Assembly: GCA_947501885.1 (NCBI GenBank)
Contig: CANMXN010000001.1
Coordinates: 372,001 to 436,000 of the forward strand
DNA: 64,000 bases
Source: an uncultured Sphingorhabdus sp.
GTDB taxonomy: Bacteria > Pseudomonadota > Alphaproteobacteria > Sphingomonadales > Sphingomonadaceae
Direction of reading: 5' to 3'
Under the pieces are notes generated by a model. It saw nothing but the letters and a program-made list of their open reading frames with translations, was not told the origin of the DNA and searched no databases. A program made the position numbers and the translations under genes. This document shows, in pieces, positions 7,128 through 17,539 of the stretch. Position 1 is the first letter of the stretch. Each line of letters begins with the position of its first letter.

Positions 7128-8969
7128 TTAATCGATAGTTCGCCCATGATCTTTGATGATGTTATCACGCGCTGCAGGTAAGTTTAATATAATAAATTCC
7201 TTTTGAAATAGTAAACTACCGCCAATATTATTAGCCAAGTTTCTTACCAACCTCAATGAAAAACCCAAGCCCAACAAAGGAGCATTTATATTAGCATCTT
7301 CGATTTCAGGACCGCTCTCTAATAATTGCTTCTCATTCATATTCTGAATGGCTTTCGGTAAAGTGATAGAAAACTGATTTATAGGCTTTTTTCTTCCCAC
7401 AGTTTGCCAGCGCGCAATTATGATTTCATCAACATGTGTCGTAATAATTAATGCTGATAACAGTCGCATAAATATACGTTCTGCATCGTCATTATCAACA
7501 GCCAAGGGTCCAATATTATCAGCCTCTATATAATTAAATTCAATAGATTGGTTCTTTATGAGCGGATTTAGTTTTTTCACCACATTGTTTAAAAGCCAAT
7601 TACAATCCGTTACTCCAAGCGAAGCTTGAAAAATACCAGAATCAATTTTTGCAGCAACATTAAGATCATCAAAACCTGATAATAATCTATTGCCTTCTTC
7701 CAATATTGTTTTCGCTAACATCCTATATTCTGTTGATGCTGGACCAAATAATTGTTGTTCAATAATCTCTGCAAACCCTATGACGGCTCCTAATGGAGTC
7801 CGCAACTCATGAATAAGCTGCTGTAAACTATCAGAACCCTTGCCAGTAAATGTTGCCGCTTCGTTATTATCGTAGCCAGCACTTTCAAATAAATTAGGGC
7901 GCCGTAACAACCCTTTATAACCTTTAAAGCGGCCATCTTGATTGTTAAAGAAAGGAACGGCATTTATTCGCCAATCACCATTTATCATCTCTGGGCCGCA
8001 AAGCTTCATACGAGCATTTTCAAGTGGGATACGTTGTTTGAATGCAGCAGCTCCAGATGCATCTGGACCAGGGGCATTATCATAGGAAGGTTCGGATAGG
8101 CTAGTGCCTACCATTGCACCGCGAGGCGCACCATCAACCCAATTAATAATACCTTGCTCATCCGTTGCAAAATAAATTTCATTCAACCTATTAACAGTTG
8201 CTTTGTTTCCACCTTCCAATGGAAGTTGTGGAGCATCATATTGTTCGCGGCTGTTGCGCAATTTTTCAATTTTTTGAACAATCTCATCAATACGTTGACG
8301 CTTATTATCATTTACTTCAGAATCATATGATTCTGAGGCTTTATGATTCATATGATCATTATCTCGTTTGGACTCAACAACTTGATTAGCATCTACCTCT
8401 TTAAGAGGGACTTCCAATTCTAGGGGAGTATCCCCTTCTTGCGGAATATATTCTTCTTGAAGCAAATAAGCATCTGTGTCGCTATCATCTAAAATATTGC
8501 TATCGTCCAGAATTAAAGAATGATCTTTATAGGAAGGTAAAATAAAGTCAGCACTTGCCCACACAGATAATGCATTCATTGCTCTAGGGCCCAGATCATC
8601 TCTGTTTCGTAAAAAGCCCCTCGCCCGTGTTGGTAAAGTAGGAATTAAAGTAGCCCATTGTTTGTCGTTAAATTTTGCTGCCCTTATTGCGCAAAGCGCA
8701 ACAACGGGCGTATCACCTGTTAACAACTGTAATAAAGGAGGCGAATATAATCGTCCCATAATTGATTGTACGGCAGAAATTCTGACTCTTTCTGGAACTA
8801 TGTCCATCAAATGCCTCAATCTCTGCAACCCATCAGCCACCTTATCTATATTAACATTATCAATTGGTTGCGATAATAAATCAACCAATTGTATCCACTG
8901 GGTATTGGCTTTTGTTTCTGTATCAATAGGTTGCATGAGAGCTGTATTTAAACGGTCATCAAATCGCAC
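7128..8969 (-). CDS. cytoplasmic sensor histidine kinase
   Basis: A 613-residue protein with no transmembrane segment. Residues about 1-140 are helical and resemble HEAT-type repeats. A charged linker follows, then a PAS-like region (about 240-370). The HisKA box is LIHELRTPLGAVIGFAEII, with the phosphoacceptor at His387. The ATPase domain is shortened or diverged: the second glycine motif is visible as GLGFSLRLV, but canonical N and first G boxes are hard to find. The GTG start has GGGA upstream, and RFDDRL at the N terminus fits relatives. No response regulator is nearby. The partner gene, 14 nt downstream, is the WalW-like deacetylase, which suggests control of surface polysaccharide. Confidence 0.8.
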   Translation of the reverse strand: MRFDDRLNTALMQPIDTETKANTQWIQLVDLLSQPIDNVNIDKVADGLQRLRHLMDIVPERVRISAVQSIMGRLYSPPLLQLLTGDTPVVALCAIRAAKFNDKQWATLIPTLPTRARGFLRNRDDLGPRAMNALSVWASADFILPSYKDHSLILDDSNILDDSDTDAYLLQEEYIPQEGDTPLELEVPLKEVDANQVVESKRDNDHMNHKASESYDSEVNDNKRQRIDEIVQKIEKLRNSREQYDAPQLPLEGGNKATVNRLNEIYFATDEQGIINWVDGAPRGAMVGTSLSEPSYDNAPGPDASGAAAFKQRIPLENARMKLCGPEMINGDWRINAVPFFNNQDGRFKGYKGLLRRPNLFESAGYDNNEAATFTGKGSDSLQQLIHELRTPLGAVIGFAEIIEQQLFGPASTEYRMLAKTILEEGNRLLSGFDDLNVAAKIDSGIFQASLGVTDCNWLLNNVVKKLNPLIKNQSIEFNYIEADNIGPLAVDNDDAERIFMRLLSALIITTHVDEIIIARWQTVGRKKPINQFSITLPKAIQNMNEKQLLESGPEIEDANINAPLLGLGFSLRLVRNLANNIGGSLLFQKEFIILNLPAARDNIIKDHGRTID

Positions 8970-9148
8970 TTTTTTATCCCAGAACGCTAAATTAATATTT
9001 AATCATCTGTTAGCCTTAGTTTTGCTAATACAAAAGTACCTCTTTAAGCCCGTCACACAATGGGACAAAGGATAGGATGAATTATAATATCTTGCTATTA
9101 TTTAGTTATAAGATTGACCCTAGAAATAATAATGATATTACGTATGGC

Positions 9149-9640
9149 ATGCCTAATATAACACTCGATGAAATTGATTTAAAACTACTAGCTGAGCTAC
9201 AAGACAATGGTCGTAAGACTAATGTTGAATTAGCGAAATCCGTAGGATTAACAGCTCCTCCATGTTTGCGTAGGATCAGAGCATTAGAAGATAGTGGTAT
9301 TATAAAAGCTTATCATGCCGATATTGATGCCGCATCTTTAGGATATCGAATCACTGTTTTTGCTATGGTTAGCTTGAAAAGCCAAGCTGAAGAAGATCTA
9401 CAGGCGTTTGAAAAACATATTAAATCTATTCCTGATATCCGAGAATGTCATATGTTAAACGGTGAAATTGATTTTATACTTAAAATTGTTGCTAAAGATT
9501 TACAATCTTTTCAAGAGTTGCTGACATCTCAATTAACCTCTGCGCCTAATGTAGTAAGTATAAAAACATCATTAACAATCAGAACAGCAAAAGACCTTCC
9601 GGGTGTGCCTGTTCCAGATGGACTTCCTACAAATAATTAA
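9149..9640 (+). CDS. Lrp/AsnC-family transcriptional regulator
   Basis: A 163-residue protein: an N-terminal winged helix (LDEIDLKLLAELQDNGR, then ELAKSVGLTAPPCLRRIRAL, the AsnC-type recognition region) followed by the RAM/AsnC ligand-binding domain, with the GEIDFILKIV strand. Lrp-type regulators sense amino acids as octamers or dimers; the ligand here is unknown. I place the start at the ATG at 9149 because the conserved domain begins there. An in-frame ATG at 9077 with AAAGGA upstream would add 24 residues that look unlike the family. It is divergent from the histidine kinase and ends at a terminator shared with the TPR gene. Confidence 0.92.
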   Translation: MPNITLDEIDLKLLAELQDNGRKTNVELAKSVGLTAPPCLRRIRALEDSGIIKAYHADIDAASLGYRITVFAMVSLKSQAEEDLQAFEKHIKSIPDIRECHMLNGEIDFILKIVAKDLQSFQELLTSQLTSAPNVVSIKTSLTIRTAKDLPGVPVPDGLPTNN

Positions 9641-9664
9641 TACTAAAAAGACTAATATAAAAAA

Positions 9665-9692
9665 AGCCGCTGAAACGCGGCTAATTTCTTTT
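9665..9692. terminator. bidirectional rho-independent terminator
   Basis: A 6-bp GC-rich stem AGCCGC/GCGGCT with a 6-nt loop (9665-9682), preceded by an A-run and followed by a T-rich stretch. It sits between the convergent lrp-like and TPR genes and can serve both. Confidence 0.85.
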
Positions 9693-9719
9693 ACTTTTCA
9701 TTATACTTATAAATTATAA

Positions 9720-11018
9720 TTACGGCTGTTTTTGAAGATTCTCAGTATATATAATCCAATATTCACCAATATTCTTTCGGCTTGGCGTTGTTAACGCTGC
9801 AAAATTTGCTTTAGCAGCCTCATAATCACCCAACTTTACTTGAGCGATACCCATTCTATTTCGAGCACGGTCTACATCCACATTACCTTTTTCAATGGCC
9901 AGTTTATAGAGATCTATTGCACGTTGATATTCACCATAAGAAAAATAGGCATCGGCTGTGGCTCTTGCAGAACGACCGCTTGTACTTTTCCGCGCATCTC
10001 TCTCAGCAGCAGGTAAATCTGCTCTATCGGCTGACAAGCGAGCTTTTGCTATATCTAAAAACTCTTTAAAAGTAATATCATTTTGAGGAACATGGCCTTT
10101 AGTCACACCAGAGTTTACAATAGTTAATACCTCGTTCGGTAACCTTCTAGCATCTGCAGCTTCTGCATATTCACCATATTCATGCACAAATAACAATGCA
10201 TTATTAGCATCCATTAAACGCAAGATATCAAGATTTTCTTGTTCGGTATAATTAGAGTTTTTAATAAGCTGTGCTAGTCCATCATGCCAGAGCGCACTAT
10301 CCGTAGTAGACGGTAATATCTTCTTAAATGTAGAATCTATTAAGGCTGGATCGCCGCTGCCTATAGCTGCAACTGCCATATTACCAAACATGCCTTTAAT
10401 ATCTGCATTATTTCCATTGGCTTGTGCTGCTTCTATACCTCTTTCATACCATTCAATCGCAGCCACCGGATTGCTATTGCGATTATATGCAATACCCAAA
10501 ATCAATTCAATATTATTGGATTTATAGCCAGCATTATAAGCTTCAGTTAACTTTGTTATAGCTTTTTGATCTTCTTTATTATCAAATGCAATACTACCCA
10601 AAATATATAAGAATATAGGCTTGTTTCCAACAGGTATAAATTGTTCATACTGCAACATTTTCTCGATACCTTCAACTTGAAGTGCGGTATCTTTAAGCTT
10701 TTGCCCTAGATTAAAAGTCAAATTCCCATGTACATAGCTATCACTCTCATTAGCAATTAAAGGAGCGATTTCTGGCAGATTAAGCTTTACCAACTCAGTA
10801 TTGCCAGCAGTTAATAAATCATTGTTCGTTCTATATGCTTCTAAATAAGCAGCTGATAACGCCAATTGAGGAGCAGTGTTTTCTTCAGCTTCTTTTTTGC
10901 CTTTCTTTTTCTTTTTGTCTTTCTTCTCTTTTTGCGCCATTGCCGCTTGTGGCATAGCAACCATAGATGCAGCACTAGCAAGTGCGATTGCTATTCCTAA
11001 TTTAGAGAGAATTTTCAT
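9720..11018 (-). CDS. exported TPR-repeat protein with lysine-rich N-terminal segment
   Basis: A 432-residue protein with a clear Sec signal peptide ending AAMAQ near residue 29. A strongly basic stretch of about 17 residues, mostly Lys, follows, and then helix-pair repeats of TPR type across the rest (for example residues about 135-200 and 340-425, with the alternating Gly/Ala-x-x-Tyr pattern of SYGEYQRAIDLYKLAIEKG). TPR proteins in the periplasm usually scaffold other proteins. No enzymatic domain is visible. A GGAGGT ribosome-binding site supports the ATG at 11018. It appears monocistronic and ends at the shared terminator. Confidence 0.8.
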   Translation of the reverse strand: MKILSKLGIAIALASAASMVAMPQAAMAQKEKKDKKKKKGKKEAEENTAPQLALSAAYLEAYRTNNDLLTAGNTELVKLNLPEIAPLIANESDSYVHGNLTFNLGQKLKDTALQVEGIEKMLQYEQFIPVGNKPIFLYILGSIAFDNKEDQKAITKLTEAYNAGYKSNNIELILGIAYNRNSNPVAAIEWYERGIEAAQANGNNADIKGMFGNMAVAAIGSGDPALIDSTFKKILPSTTDSALWHDGLAQLIKNSNYTEQENLDILRLMDANNALLFVHEYGEYAEAADARRLPNEVLTIVNSGVTKGHVPQNDITFKEFLDIAKARLSADRADLPAAERDARKSTSGRSARATADAYFSYGEYQRAIDLYKLAIEKGNVDVDRARNRMGIAQVKLGDYEAAKANFAALTTPSRKNIGEYWIIYTENLQKQP

Positions 11019-11207
11019 ATATACCTCCGATGAAAATAATAATATTGAGCATGTTTAATCATGCCTATCATAGCGGTTAATAGCTAGATATTTTCCATAT
11101 TCAAACATTATATGATATTGGATGAATTAGAGTTGAATGAGACAGTTATTTCTAAATATAAATTGTCAGATATTGTAAATATACTGTCAATTTTTATCAT
11201 AATAAAT

Positions 11208-11220
11208 TATGATATAATAT
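11208..11220 (+). promoter_or_regulatory. candidate promoter placing the start point at or next to the SDR start codon
   Basis: TATGAT at 11208-11213 is a -10-like hexamer that would start RNA at about 11220, right at the ATG of the SDR gene (11221), with CTGTCA 18 bp upstream as a weak -35. No Shine-Dalgarno sequence precedes the ATG. This fits a leaderless transcript but is tentative in such AT-rich sequence. The overlapping palindrome ATATT-GTA-AATAT upstream (about 11171-11183) could be an operator. Confidence 0.3.
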
Positions 11221-11925
11221 ATGGAAAATGTAGCAATATTAATTGGTTCTCATGGTGGTATTGGTTCAGCTTTAAAAAGGGAATTAACTAACCATCACAG
11301 CATTACAGAGACATTATGCTTTTCACGTAACCAAGGCGAAAGCAAAAACATTATCGACTATAAGAATGAACAATCAATCATAGAATCAGCACAATATCTC
11401 AAAAATAATGGCGTAATCCCAACTCTGGTTATAGTTGCTTCGGGCCTATTATATAATTCAGCGCAGCGACCTGAAACACAAATCAAGCAATATAGTGCAG
11501 AGTGGGCACAAGAAAATTATCTGATAAATGCAATTGGCCCCGCTCTAATCGCCAAGCATTTCCTGCCGCTTATGCCACGTCATCGCCCCATATATTTTGG
11601 TATATTGTCAGCAAAAGTTGGTAGTATTTCAGATAATGAATTGGGCGGTTGGCATAGCTACCGTGCTAGCAAAGCGGCCTTGAATATGATGATAAAAAAT
11701 TTAAGCATCGAATGGAAACGTAAAAACCAAGAATCACGCATAGTTGGATTGCACCCTGGCACTGTAGATACACCGCTAAGCAAGCCATTCCAACGTAACG
11801 TCATGCCTGAAAAATTATTTACACCAGAACGAGCAGCAAAGCAGCTTTTACATGTCTTACTGCAATGCCCTGCAGAAAATAGCGGCGCACTATTATCATG
11901 GAATGGTAGTATAATTTCACCCTAA
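11221..11925 (+). CDS. short-chain dehydrogenase/reductase (SDR)
   Basis: A 234-residue Rossmann-fold oxidoreductase. The cofactor motif GSHGGIGSAL (GxxxGIG) starts at residue 9, the catalytic Ser region is ILSAKVGS, the active-site pair is YRASK, and LHPGTVDTPLSKPF follows as in SDRs of the CsgA/YciK-like type. It probably uses NADP(H) or NAD(H) in the cytoplasm; the substrate is unknown. Start choice: the Rossmann strand begins right after Met1, so 11221 must be used although no ribosome-binding site is visible. It stands alone before gyrA, with a 136-bp gap. Confidence 0.9.
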   Translation: MENVAILIGSHGGIGSALKRELTNHHSITETLCFSRNQGESKNIIDYKNEQSIIESAQYLKNNGVIPTLVIVASGLLYNSAQRPETQIKQYSAEWAQENYLINAIGPALIAKHFLPLMPRHRPIYFGILSAKVGSISDNELGGWHSYRASKAALNMMIKNLSIEWKRKNQESRIVGLHPGTVDTPLSKPFQRNVMPEKLFTPERAAKQLLHVLLQCPAENSGALLSWNGSIISP

Positions 11926-12061
11926 TCTAAGTTGGTAGAAAGCAATTTGATCGAAGCTGTGGATAAACTGTTCAAAACAGCATGTTTCTGCACTACGCAG
12001 CTAGTATGTTGACTCTATATAGGCTATTAGTTTTCTATCATTTATCCGAGGGGAATATCGC

Positions 12062-14818
12062 GTGAGCGACGAAACTATAGCTATCGATCCATCAGACATT
12101 CAACCAATTGACATTGTTGATGAAATGAAATCCAGCTATTTGGATTATGCTATGTCGGTTATTGTTTCACGTGCGCTTCCCGATGTACGTGACGGCCTTA
12201 AACCTGTACATCGCCGTATATTATATGCATCACAAGAAGGCGGCTTTGTAGCCGGCAAACCTTACCGTAAATCTGCAAAAATTGTTGGTGATGTTATGGG
12301 CAATTATCACCCGCATGGTGATAGCGCCATTTATATGGCCTTGGCCCGTATGGTGCAAGATTGGTCGATGCGAGTACCATTGGTCGATGGTCAAGGTAAT
12401 TTTGGTTCTATGGACCCAGATGATCCAGCATCTATGCGTTATACCGAAGCAAGGCTTGCAAAGGTAAGCAACAGTTTGCTTGCTGATTTGGATAAAGGCA
12501 CAGTTGATTTTCAAGACAATTATGATGGCAGTTTACAAGAACCGCAAGTCCTGCCAGCACGCTTTCCTAATTTGTTAGTGAATGGCGCTGGCGGAATTGC
12601 CGTTGGTATGGCCACCAATATACCGCCGCATAATTTGGGTGAAGTCATTAATGCCTGCCTTGCCTATATGGATAATCCAACGATCAGTATTGATGAGCTA
12701 ATTGAAATAGTGCCAGGGCCTGATTTCCCCACTGCTCCTTTAATTTTAGGACAATCTGGAGCGAAACTAGCATATCGTGAAGGGCGCGGTTCAATCATGA
12801 TGCGCAGCCGTCATATTGTTGAGGAAGGCCGTGGTGACAAACGTTCGATCGTTTTAACATCTATTCCATTCCAAGTAGGCAAATCTGGATTGGTAGAGAA
12901 AATTGCTGACGCGGCCAAAGATAAACGCATTGAAGGTATTTCCGATATACGTGATGAATCTAGCCGTAAAGGTGTTCGAATTGTTTTAGATTTACGCCGC
13001 GATGCCACCACTGACGTCGTACTCAACCAATTATGGCGTCATACCCCTGCCCAATCTAGCTTCCCTGCTAATATGTTGGCGATTAGAGGTGGTCGTCCAG
13101 AAATATTAAATTTGCGTGATATTGTTGAAGCATTCATCAAATTCCGTGAAGAGGTTATTACTCGGCGCACTAAATTTGAACTGAATAAAGCGCGTGAACG
13201 CGCACATATCTTACTTGGTCTTGTCGTTGCCGTTACCAATATGGATGAGGTCGTAAAGATTATTCGTGGATCAGCAACACCGCCCGAAGCACGTGCCTCA
13301 TTGCTTGCCCGTGAATGGCCGATTGCCGAAATTGCCCCTTATATCCGCCTTGTCGAAGCAGTAGAAAAAGATGTCGAAGGTGATAGTTACACATTAAGTG
13401 AAGTACAGGTTCGTGCGATTTTAGAGCTTCGTTTGCACCGTTTGACAGCTTTAGGGCGTGATGAAATTGCTAAAGAATTAAAAGAACTTGCTATTGATAT
13501 TGAAGAATATCTCTTAATTTTATCAGATCGTGTTAAACTCTACAGCGTGATGCGCGATGAGCTCGTCGCCGTACGCGATGAATTTGCAACACCGCGTGTT
13601 TCTGAAATTGCCCCCGCTTGGGACGGGTTAGAAGATGAAGACCTTATGGAACGCGCCGAAATGGTCGTTACCGTAACCCATGGAGGTTATATTAAACGTA
13701 CACCGCTTGATACATTTCGAGCGCAGCGACGCGGCGGTAAGGGCCGCGCTGGCATGGCCACAAAAGACGAAGACGCGATCACAGAATTGTTCATTACATC
13801 AACGCATACGCCCGTTTTATTCTTCTCCACCCATGGCAAGGTTTACCGCCTAAAGGTATGGAAATTACCCGAAGGCGGACCACAAACTAAAGGCCGTCCG
13901 ATGGTGAATTTGCTGCCCCTTGCTGAAGATGAGACTATCTCTACAATCTTAACTCTGCCAGAAGATGAAGATGAATGGGGTGATTTGCATGTCATGTTCG
14001 CAACTGCCAAAGGCGGTGTACGTCGTAACAGCATGGATAGCTTTACCAATGTTCCATCGAACGGTAAATTTGCTATGAAATTTGACGAAGGCAGTGATGA
14101 CCGTCTAATTGGTGTGCAATTGCTCAACAGCGAAGATGATGTTTTGCTAGCCACCAAAAATGGTAAGGCCATTCGCTTTGCAGGAACTGCGGTTCGTACC
14201 TTCCAAAGCCGTACCTCAACAGGCGTTCGCGGGGTAACCTTAAAAGATGATGATGAAGTCATTTCTATGTCCATCTTATCTGCTTTTGCAGCAGACACAG
14301 ATGAACGCGATGCCTATTTAAAAGCAGCACCATGGAAAGATAATGATAATCTTTCAACTTTATCTGCTGAACGCGTTGCAGAATTTGCAGAAAGCGAAGA
14401 ATTTATCCTTACTGTATGCGCCAATGGTTATGGCAAGCGATCTAGTGCCTTTGAATATCGTCAATCAGGGCGCGGCGGCCAAGGCATATCTAATATCGAT
14501 AATATTGAGCGTAATGGAACTGTGGTTGCCAGTTTCCCTGCAAAAGATGGCGAACAAATCATGCTCGTGACCGATCAAGCCAAATTAATCCGTATGAGCG
14601 TTGCAGATATGCGGGTAATTGGCCGTAATTCTTCTGGTGTTAAATTATTCGATGTTGGCAATGGCGAAACCGTTGTTGGTGCAGCAAAAATTGATGAAAG
14701 CGAAGAAGACGAAAATATAGAAAGCGAAGCGCTTGAATCTTCTGATGAAAATGTAACTGTTGAGAGTGCAGAAATCACAAATGTGAACGAAAGTGAACCA
14801 GAAAAACCAGAGGGTTAA
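12062..14818 (+). CDS. gyrA: DNA gyrase subunit A
   Basis: A 918-residue GyrA, the subunit that breaks and rejoins DNA in the A2B2 gyrase that introduces negative supercoils. The N-terminal breakage-reunion domain has the catalytic Tyr127 in MRYTEARL. The GyrA-box QRRGGKG (from residue 555) marks it as GyrA rather than ParC, and the C-terminal beta-pinwheel ends in a Glu/Ser/Asn-rich acidic tail of about 45 residues. The GTG start is preceded by GAGGGGAA. In the quinolone region, the residues equivalent to E. coli Ser83 and Asp87 are Ser88 and Met92, and the Met is unusual at that site. The neighbours are unrelated. Confidence 0.98.
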   Translation: MSDETIAIDPSDIQPIDIVDEMKSSYLDYAMSVIVSRALPDVRDGLKPVHRRILYASQEGGFVAGKPYRKSAKIVGDVMGNYHPHGDSAIYMALARMVQDWSMRVPLVDGQGNFGSMDPDDPASMRYTEARLAKVSNSLLADLDKGTVDFQDNYDGSLQEPQVLPARFPNLLVNGAGGIAVGMATNIPPHNLGEVINACLAYMDNPTISIDELIEIVPGPDFPTAPLILGQSGAKLAYREGRGSIMMRSRHIVEEGRGDKRSIVLTSIPFQVGKSGLVEKIADAAKDKRIEGISDIRDESSRKGVRIVLDLRRDATTDVVLNQLWRHTPAQSSFPANMLAIRGGRPEILNLRDIVEAFIKFREEVITRRTKFELNKARERAHILLGLVVAVTNMDEVVKIIRGSATPPEARASLLAREWPIAEIAPYIRLVEAVEKDVEGDSYTLSEVQVRAILELRLHRLTALGRDEIAKELKELAIDIEEYLLILSDRVKLYSVMRDELVAVRDEFATPRVSEIAPAWDGLEDEDLMERAEMVVTVTHGGYIKRTPLDTFRAQRRGGKGRAGMATKDEDAITELFITSTHTPVLFFSTHGKVYRLKVWKLPEGGPQTKGRPMVNLLPLAEDETISTILTLPEDEDEWGDLHVMFATAKGGVRRNSMDSFTNVPSNGKFAMKFDEGSDDRLIGVQLLNSEDDVLLATKNGKAIRFAGTAVRTFQSRTSTGVRGVTLKDDDEVISMSILSAFAADTDERDAYLKAAPWKDNDNLSTLSAERVAEFAESEEFILTVCANGYGKRSSAFEYRQSGRGGQGISNIDNIERNGTVVASFPAKDGEQIMLVTDQAKLIRMSVADMRVIGRNSSGVKLFDVGNGETVVGAAKIDESEEDENIESEALESSDENVTVESAEITNVNESEPEKPEG

Positions 14819-14867
14819 TACTAGCTAAAGATAATGAACTCCCAGTTTATAGGCTGGTTCTGAATAA

Positions 14868-15524
14868 TTATGTACCCTTTTTACGCATAGTTTGGACAAT
14901 GCCTGTTGCCATTAAAAATACACCAAAATAATAGCTATACCAGACAGCAAGATTCATCCATAATATATCCTCAGATAGACCCATACGAACGAGAATGAGC
15001 AAATCAGATATGATAAAAATGATAGCTCCTAGTCCTACACGGTAGCGCGGAAAAGAACTTGTCCAAGCGACAGCAGCCATTACCGAGATAATAAATAAAT
15101 ATAGCGTAGCACCTAACGCTTCCTCTCCATGCATTTGGATGATACTCCAACCAATGAATGGAAAGAATAGCGGTATAAATAATGCTAATGCTTTTTGGCT
15201 AAAACTTAATTTATCGCGACGATATCGACTGAACAGGTAAATCGCAACGAGATGACCAATGGCAAATGCTATTGCTCCCCAAATAAGATCAAATTGGATC
15301 AATCCATCACCAAAAGCATAAAAAGCTAGGGAAATAGCCAAAATAATAAAATGCCCATGACTATGATTACGCAGCGCATAGAGAGCAAGACAAGAAACAG
15401 CCCCCATCTTCCAAACTATTATCACCAAGTCAGGCAAGTTCATGAAAAAAGTCAGTGGATAGGTCAGTGCAAATATCAAACTAACAAACAGAAATGGTCT
15501 CTTATGTGCTAAATCTTGCTGCAT
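14868..15524 (-). CDS. YhhN/TMEM86-family membrane protein (lysoplasmalogenase-like)
   Basis: A 218-residue polytopic protein with about eight short hydrophobic helices. Acidic residues lie inside membrane segments in the YhhN pattern: FYAFGDGLIQ near residue 70 and IIFIISDLLILVR near 170. Animal TMEM86B of this family hydrolyses the vinyl-ether bond of lysoplasmalogen; the bacterial substrate is uncertain. It is convergent with gyrA and divergent from trmFO, and appears monocistronic. Confidence 0.72.
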   Translation of the reverse strand: MQQDLAHKRPFLFVSLIFALTYPLTFFMNLPDLVIIVWKMGAVSCLALYALRNHSHGHFIILAISLAFYAFGDGLIQFDLIWGAIAFAIGHLVAIYLFSRYRRDKLSFSQKALALFIPLFFPFIGWSIIQMHGEEALGATLYLFIISVMAAVAWTSSFPRYRVGLGAIIFIISDLLILVRMGLSEDILWMNLAVWYSYYFGVFLMATGIVQTMRKKGT

Positions 15525-15694
15525 GATATACCCCTCCTCTTGCGGTTATGCGCCACAAATATAAAAATAGTCAAGGATGAGGGTTAATGGTTAGCTCAAT
15601 TATGGAAACCATTACCATTTATCTATCATTTCTGGCTATTATCACAGCAAAAAACCAGTATAGGCCTTATAGAAAATGAAAGTGAAAGTTATTG

Positions 15695-17041
15695 ATGCAA
15701 CATTCCCCAAACTTTGATCACCAAGTCCATATTATTGGTGGTGGATTGGCTGGTAGTGAGGCCGCATGGCAGCTTGCCAATCGAGGTATTAAGGTGCGTT
15801 TATCTGAAATGCGCGGTGGTGGGGGCATGACGCCTGCGCACCAAGGCAATGGTCTTGCTGAATTGGTATGCTCCAACAGTTTTCGTAGCGATGATGCTGA
15901 TAATAACGCAGTGGGACTTATCCATCAGGAAATGCGACGACTTAATTCGCTCATCATGACCTGCGCAGATAGTGCGAAAGTCCCCGCTGGTTCTGCCCTT
16001 GCAGTGGATCGTGACATATTCTCAAGTGAAGTAGAAGCACATTTGTCAGCGCATGAAAATATACATATTGTACGTGAACAGATTGATATTTTACCAGATG
16101 AAGGATTAACAATAGTAGCTACAGGCCCATTAACGGCTATGTCACTTGCTGAGCAAATTATTGAAAGGACAGATGAAAAATCTTTAGCCTTCTTTGATGC
16201 AATTGCGCCAATCGTTTATAAAGACAGCATTAATTTTGATATAGCATGGTTCCAATCGCGTTGGGATAAAGGTGATGGCAAAGATTATATCAACTGCCCT
16301 ATGGATGAAGCGCAATATCTCGCATTTCATGAAGCGCTTGTCACAGGCGAAACAGCCGATTTCAAAGAATGGGAGAAAGACACTCCTTATTTTGAAGGTT
16401 GTATGCCCATTGAAGTCATGGCCTCTCGCGGCCTTGATACACTTAGGTTTGGGCCAATGAAACCCGTTGGTCTTACCAACCCTGCCACAGACAGCCGCGC
16501 CCATGCCGTCGTTCAATTGCGGCAAGATAATAAGCAAGGCAGTATTTGGAATATGGTAGGCTTTCAAACCAAGCTTAAATATGGCGCTCAGGCGGATGTA
16601 TTGCGAATGATACCAGGCCTAGAAAATGCCGAATTTGCTCGCATGGGCGGTTTACATCGTAACACATTCATATGCGCCCCCAAATTATTAGATAAAAACC
16701 TACGGCTAAAATCAGCACCTCATATTCGTTTTGCAGGGCAGATCACAGGGTGTGAAGGTTATGTTGAAAGTAGCGCTGTCGGCCTATTTGCAGGAATTAA
16801 TACGGCTGCTGAAATAAATGATGTTAATGTATCACTTCCTCCATCAACAACAGCTTTGGGAGCATTATTAGGACATATTACTGGCGATGCTGACGTAAAT
16901 AATTATCAACCCATGAATGTTAATTTTGGGTTATTTGAGCGTTTGGAACATAAAGTTAAGAAGAAAGAACGCAAAGCCGCCATGACATCAAGGGCAAAAG
17001 AAGAAATGACGCGATGGATACAGCAAAACTCTCTAGCATAA
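15695..17041 (+). CDS. trmFO: methylenetetrahydrofolate--tRNA-(uracil-54-C5)-methyltransferase
   Basis: A 448-residue TrmFO (formerly Gid), which makes ribothymidine at position 54 in the T-loop of tRNAs using methylenetetrahydrofolate and FADH2. The N-terminal FAD motif [19 protein letters not shown] is followed by the conserved [11 protein letters not shown] segment. The C-terminal part has [16 protein letters not shown] and ALLGHITG, both typical of TrmFO and separating it from MnmG. I use the ATG at 15695; the preceding in-frame TTG adds one codon. It is transcribed divergently from the YhhN gene and convergently with the EF-hand gene (3-bp gap). Confidence 0.97.
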   Translation: MQHSPNFDHQVHIIGGGLAGSEAAWQLANRGIKVRLSEMRGGGGMTPAHQGNGLAELVCSNSFRSDDADNNAVGLIHQEMRRLNSLIMTCADSAKVPAGSALAVDRDIFSSEVEAHLSAHENIHIVREQIDILPDEGLTIVATGPLTAMSLAEQIIERTDEKSLAFFDAIAPIVYKDSINFDIAWFQSRWDKGDGKDYINCPMDEAQYLAFHEALVTGETADFKEWEKDTPYFEGCMPIEVMASRGLDTLRFGPMKPVGLTNPATDSRAHAVVQLRQDNKQGSIWNMVGFQTKLKYGAQADVLRMIPGLENAEFARMGGLHRNTFICAPKLLDKNLRLKSAPHIRFAGQITGCEGYVESSAVGLFAGINTAAEINDVNVSLPPSTTALGALLGHITGDADVNNYQPMNVNFGLFERLEHKVKKKERKAAMTSRAKEEMTRWIQQNSLA

Positions 17042-17044
17042 TAA

Positions 17045-17512
17045 TTAACATTTGCATCTAGGTTTAGGGGAAGATTTGCTCTTAGTTGTTAGAAATTCTT
17101 TGCGTGTGAGTCTCAGATTTTGATCACTATCCGCTTTCTCAAATCTTTTGCTGGTACTGATCGCCCATTCCTCGAAAGTCAGTAAGTTATTGCCATCAAC
17201 ATCTAGTTTTTTAAACGCTTTTGTTCGACTAGCCATCATCTCTATACGTGTAATCTCTTCATTTCTATCCAAATCATACCGATTAAAGCGGCGTTCTTCT
17301 TTGCTCGCTTTCGATGCTTTGGGTGGTGTTGGCGGCGCAGGACCAAATTGCGGTGCATTTTCGTCTGCTTCAGGCAATGTATCTAATAATATAGGCTCAG
17401 GTGGAGGTTCATTTGGAATGATAAGAGGGGCATTCGCATTGGATTGCCACCAAAATAAACCCGCCGATATTGCCAAAATAGCCAATATACCCCCGATCAA
17501 ATATTTTGACAT
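17045..17512 (-). CDS. membrane-anchored EF-hand calcium-binding protein
   Basis: A 155-residue protein with an N-terminal membrane anchor (residues about 4-22), a proline-rich linker (about 33-65) and three EF-hand loops: DLDRNEEITRIE, DVDGNNLLTFEEW and DSDQNLRLTRKEF. Each loop has acidic or Asn ligands at positions 1, 3, 5 and 12, so calcium binding is plausible, probably in the periplasm. The last residues are basic and Cys-containing. It is convergent with trmFO and lies 27 nt downstream of the squalene/phytoene-synthase-like gene on the same strand, so probably co-transcribed with it. Function unknown. Confidence 0.72.
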   Translation of the reverse strand: MSKYLIGGILAILAISAGLFWWQSNANAPLIIPNEPPPEPILLDTLPEADENAPQFGPAPPTPPKASKASKEERRFNRYDLDRNEEITRIEMMASRTKAFKKLDVDGNNLLTFEEWAISTSKRFEKADSDQNLRLTRKEFLTTKSKSSPKPRCKC

Positions 17513-17539
17513 CGCTATCGCTCCTATTTCTTTATTGCA

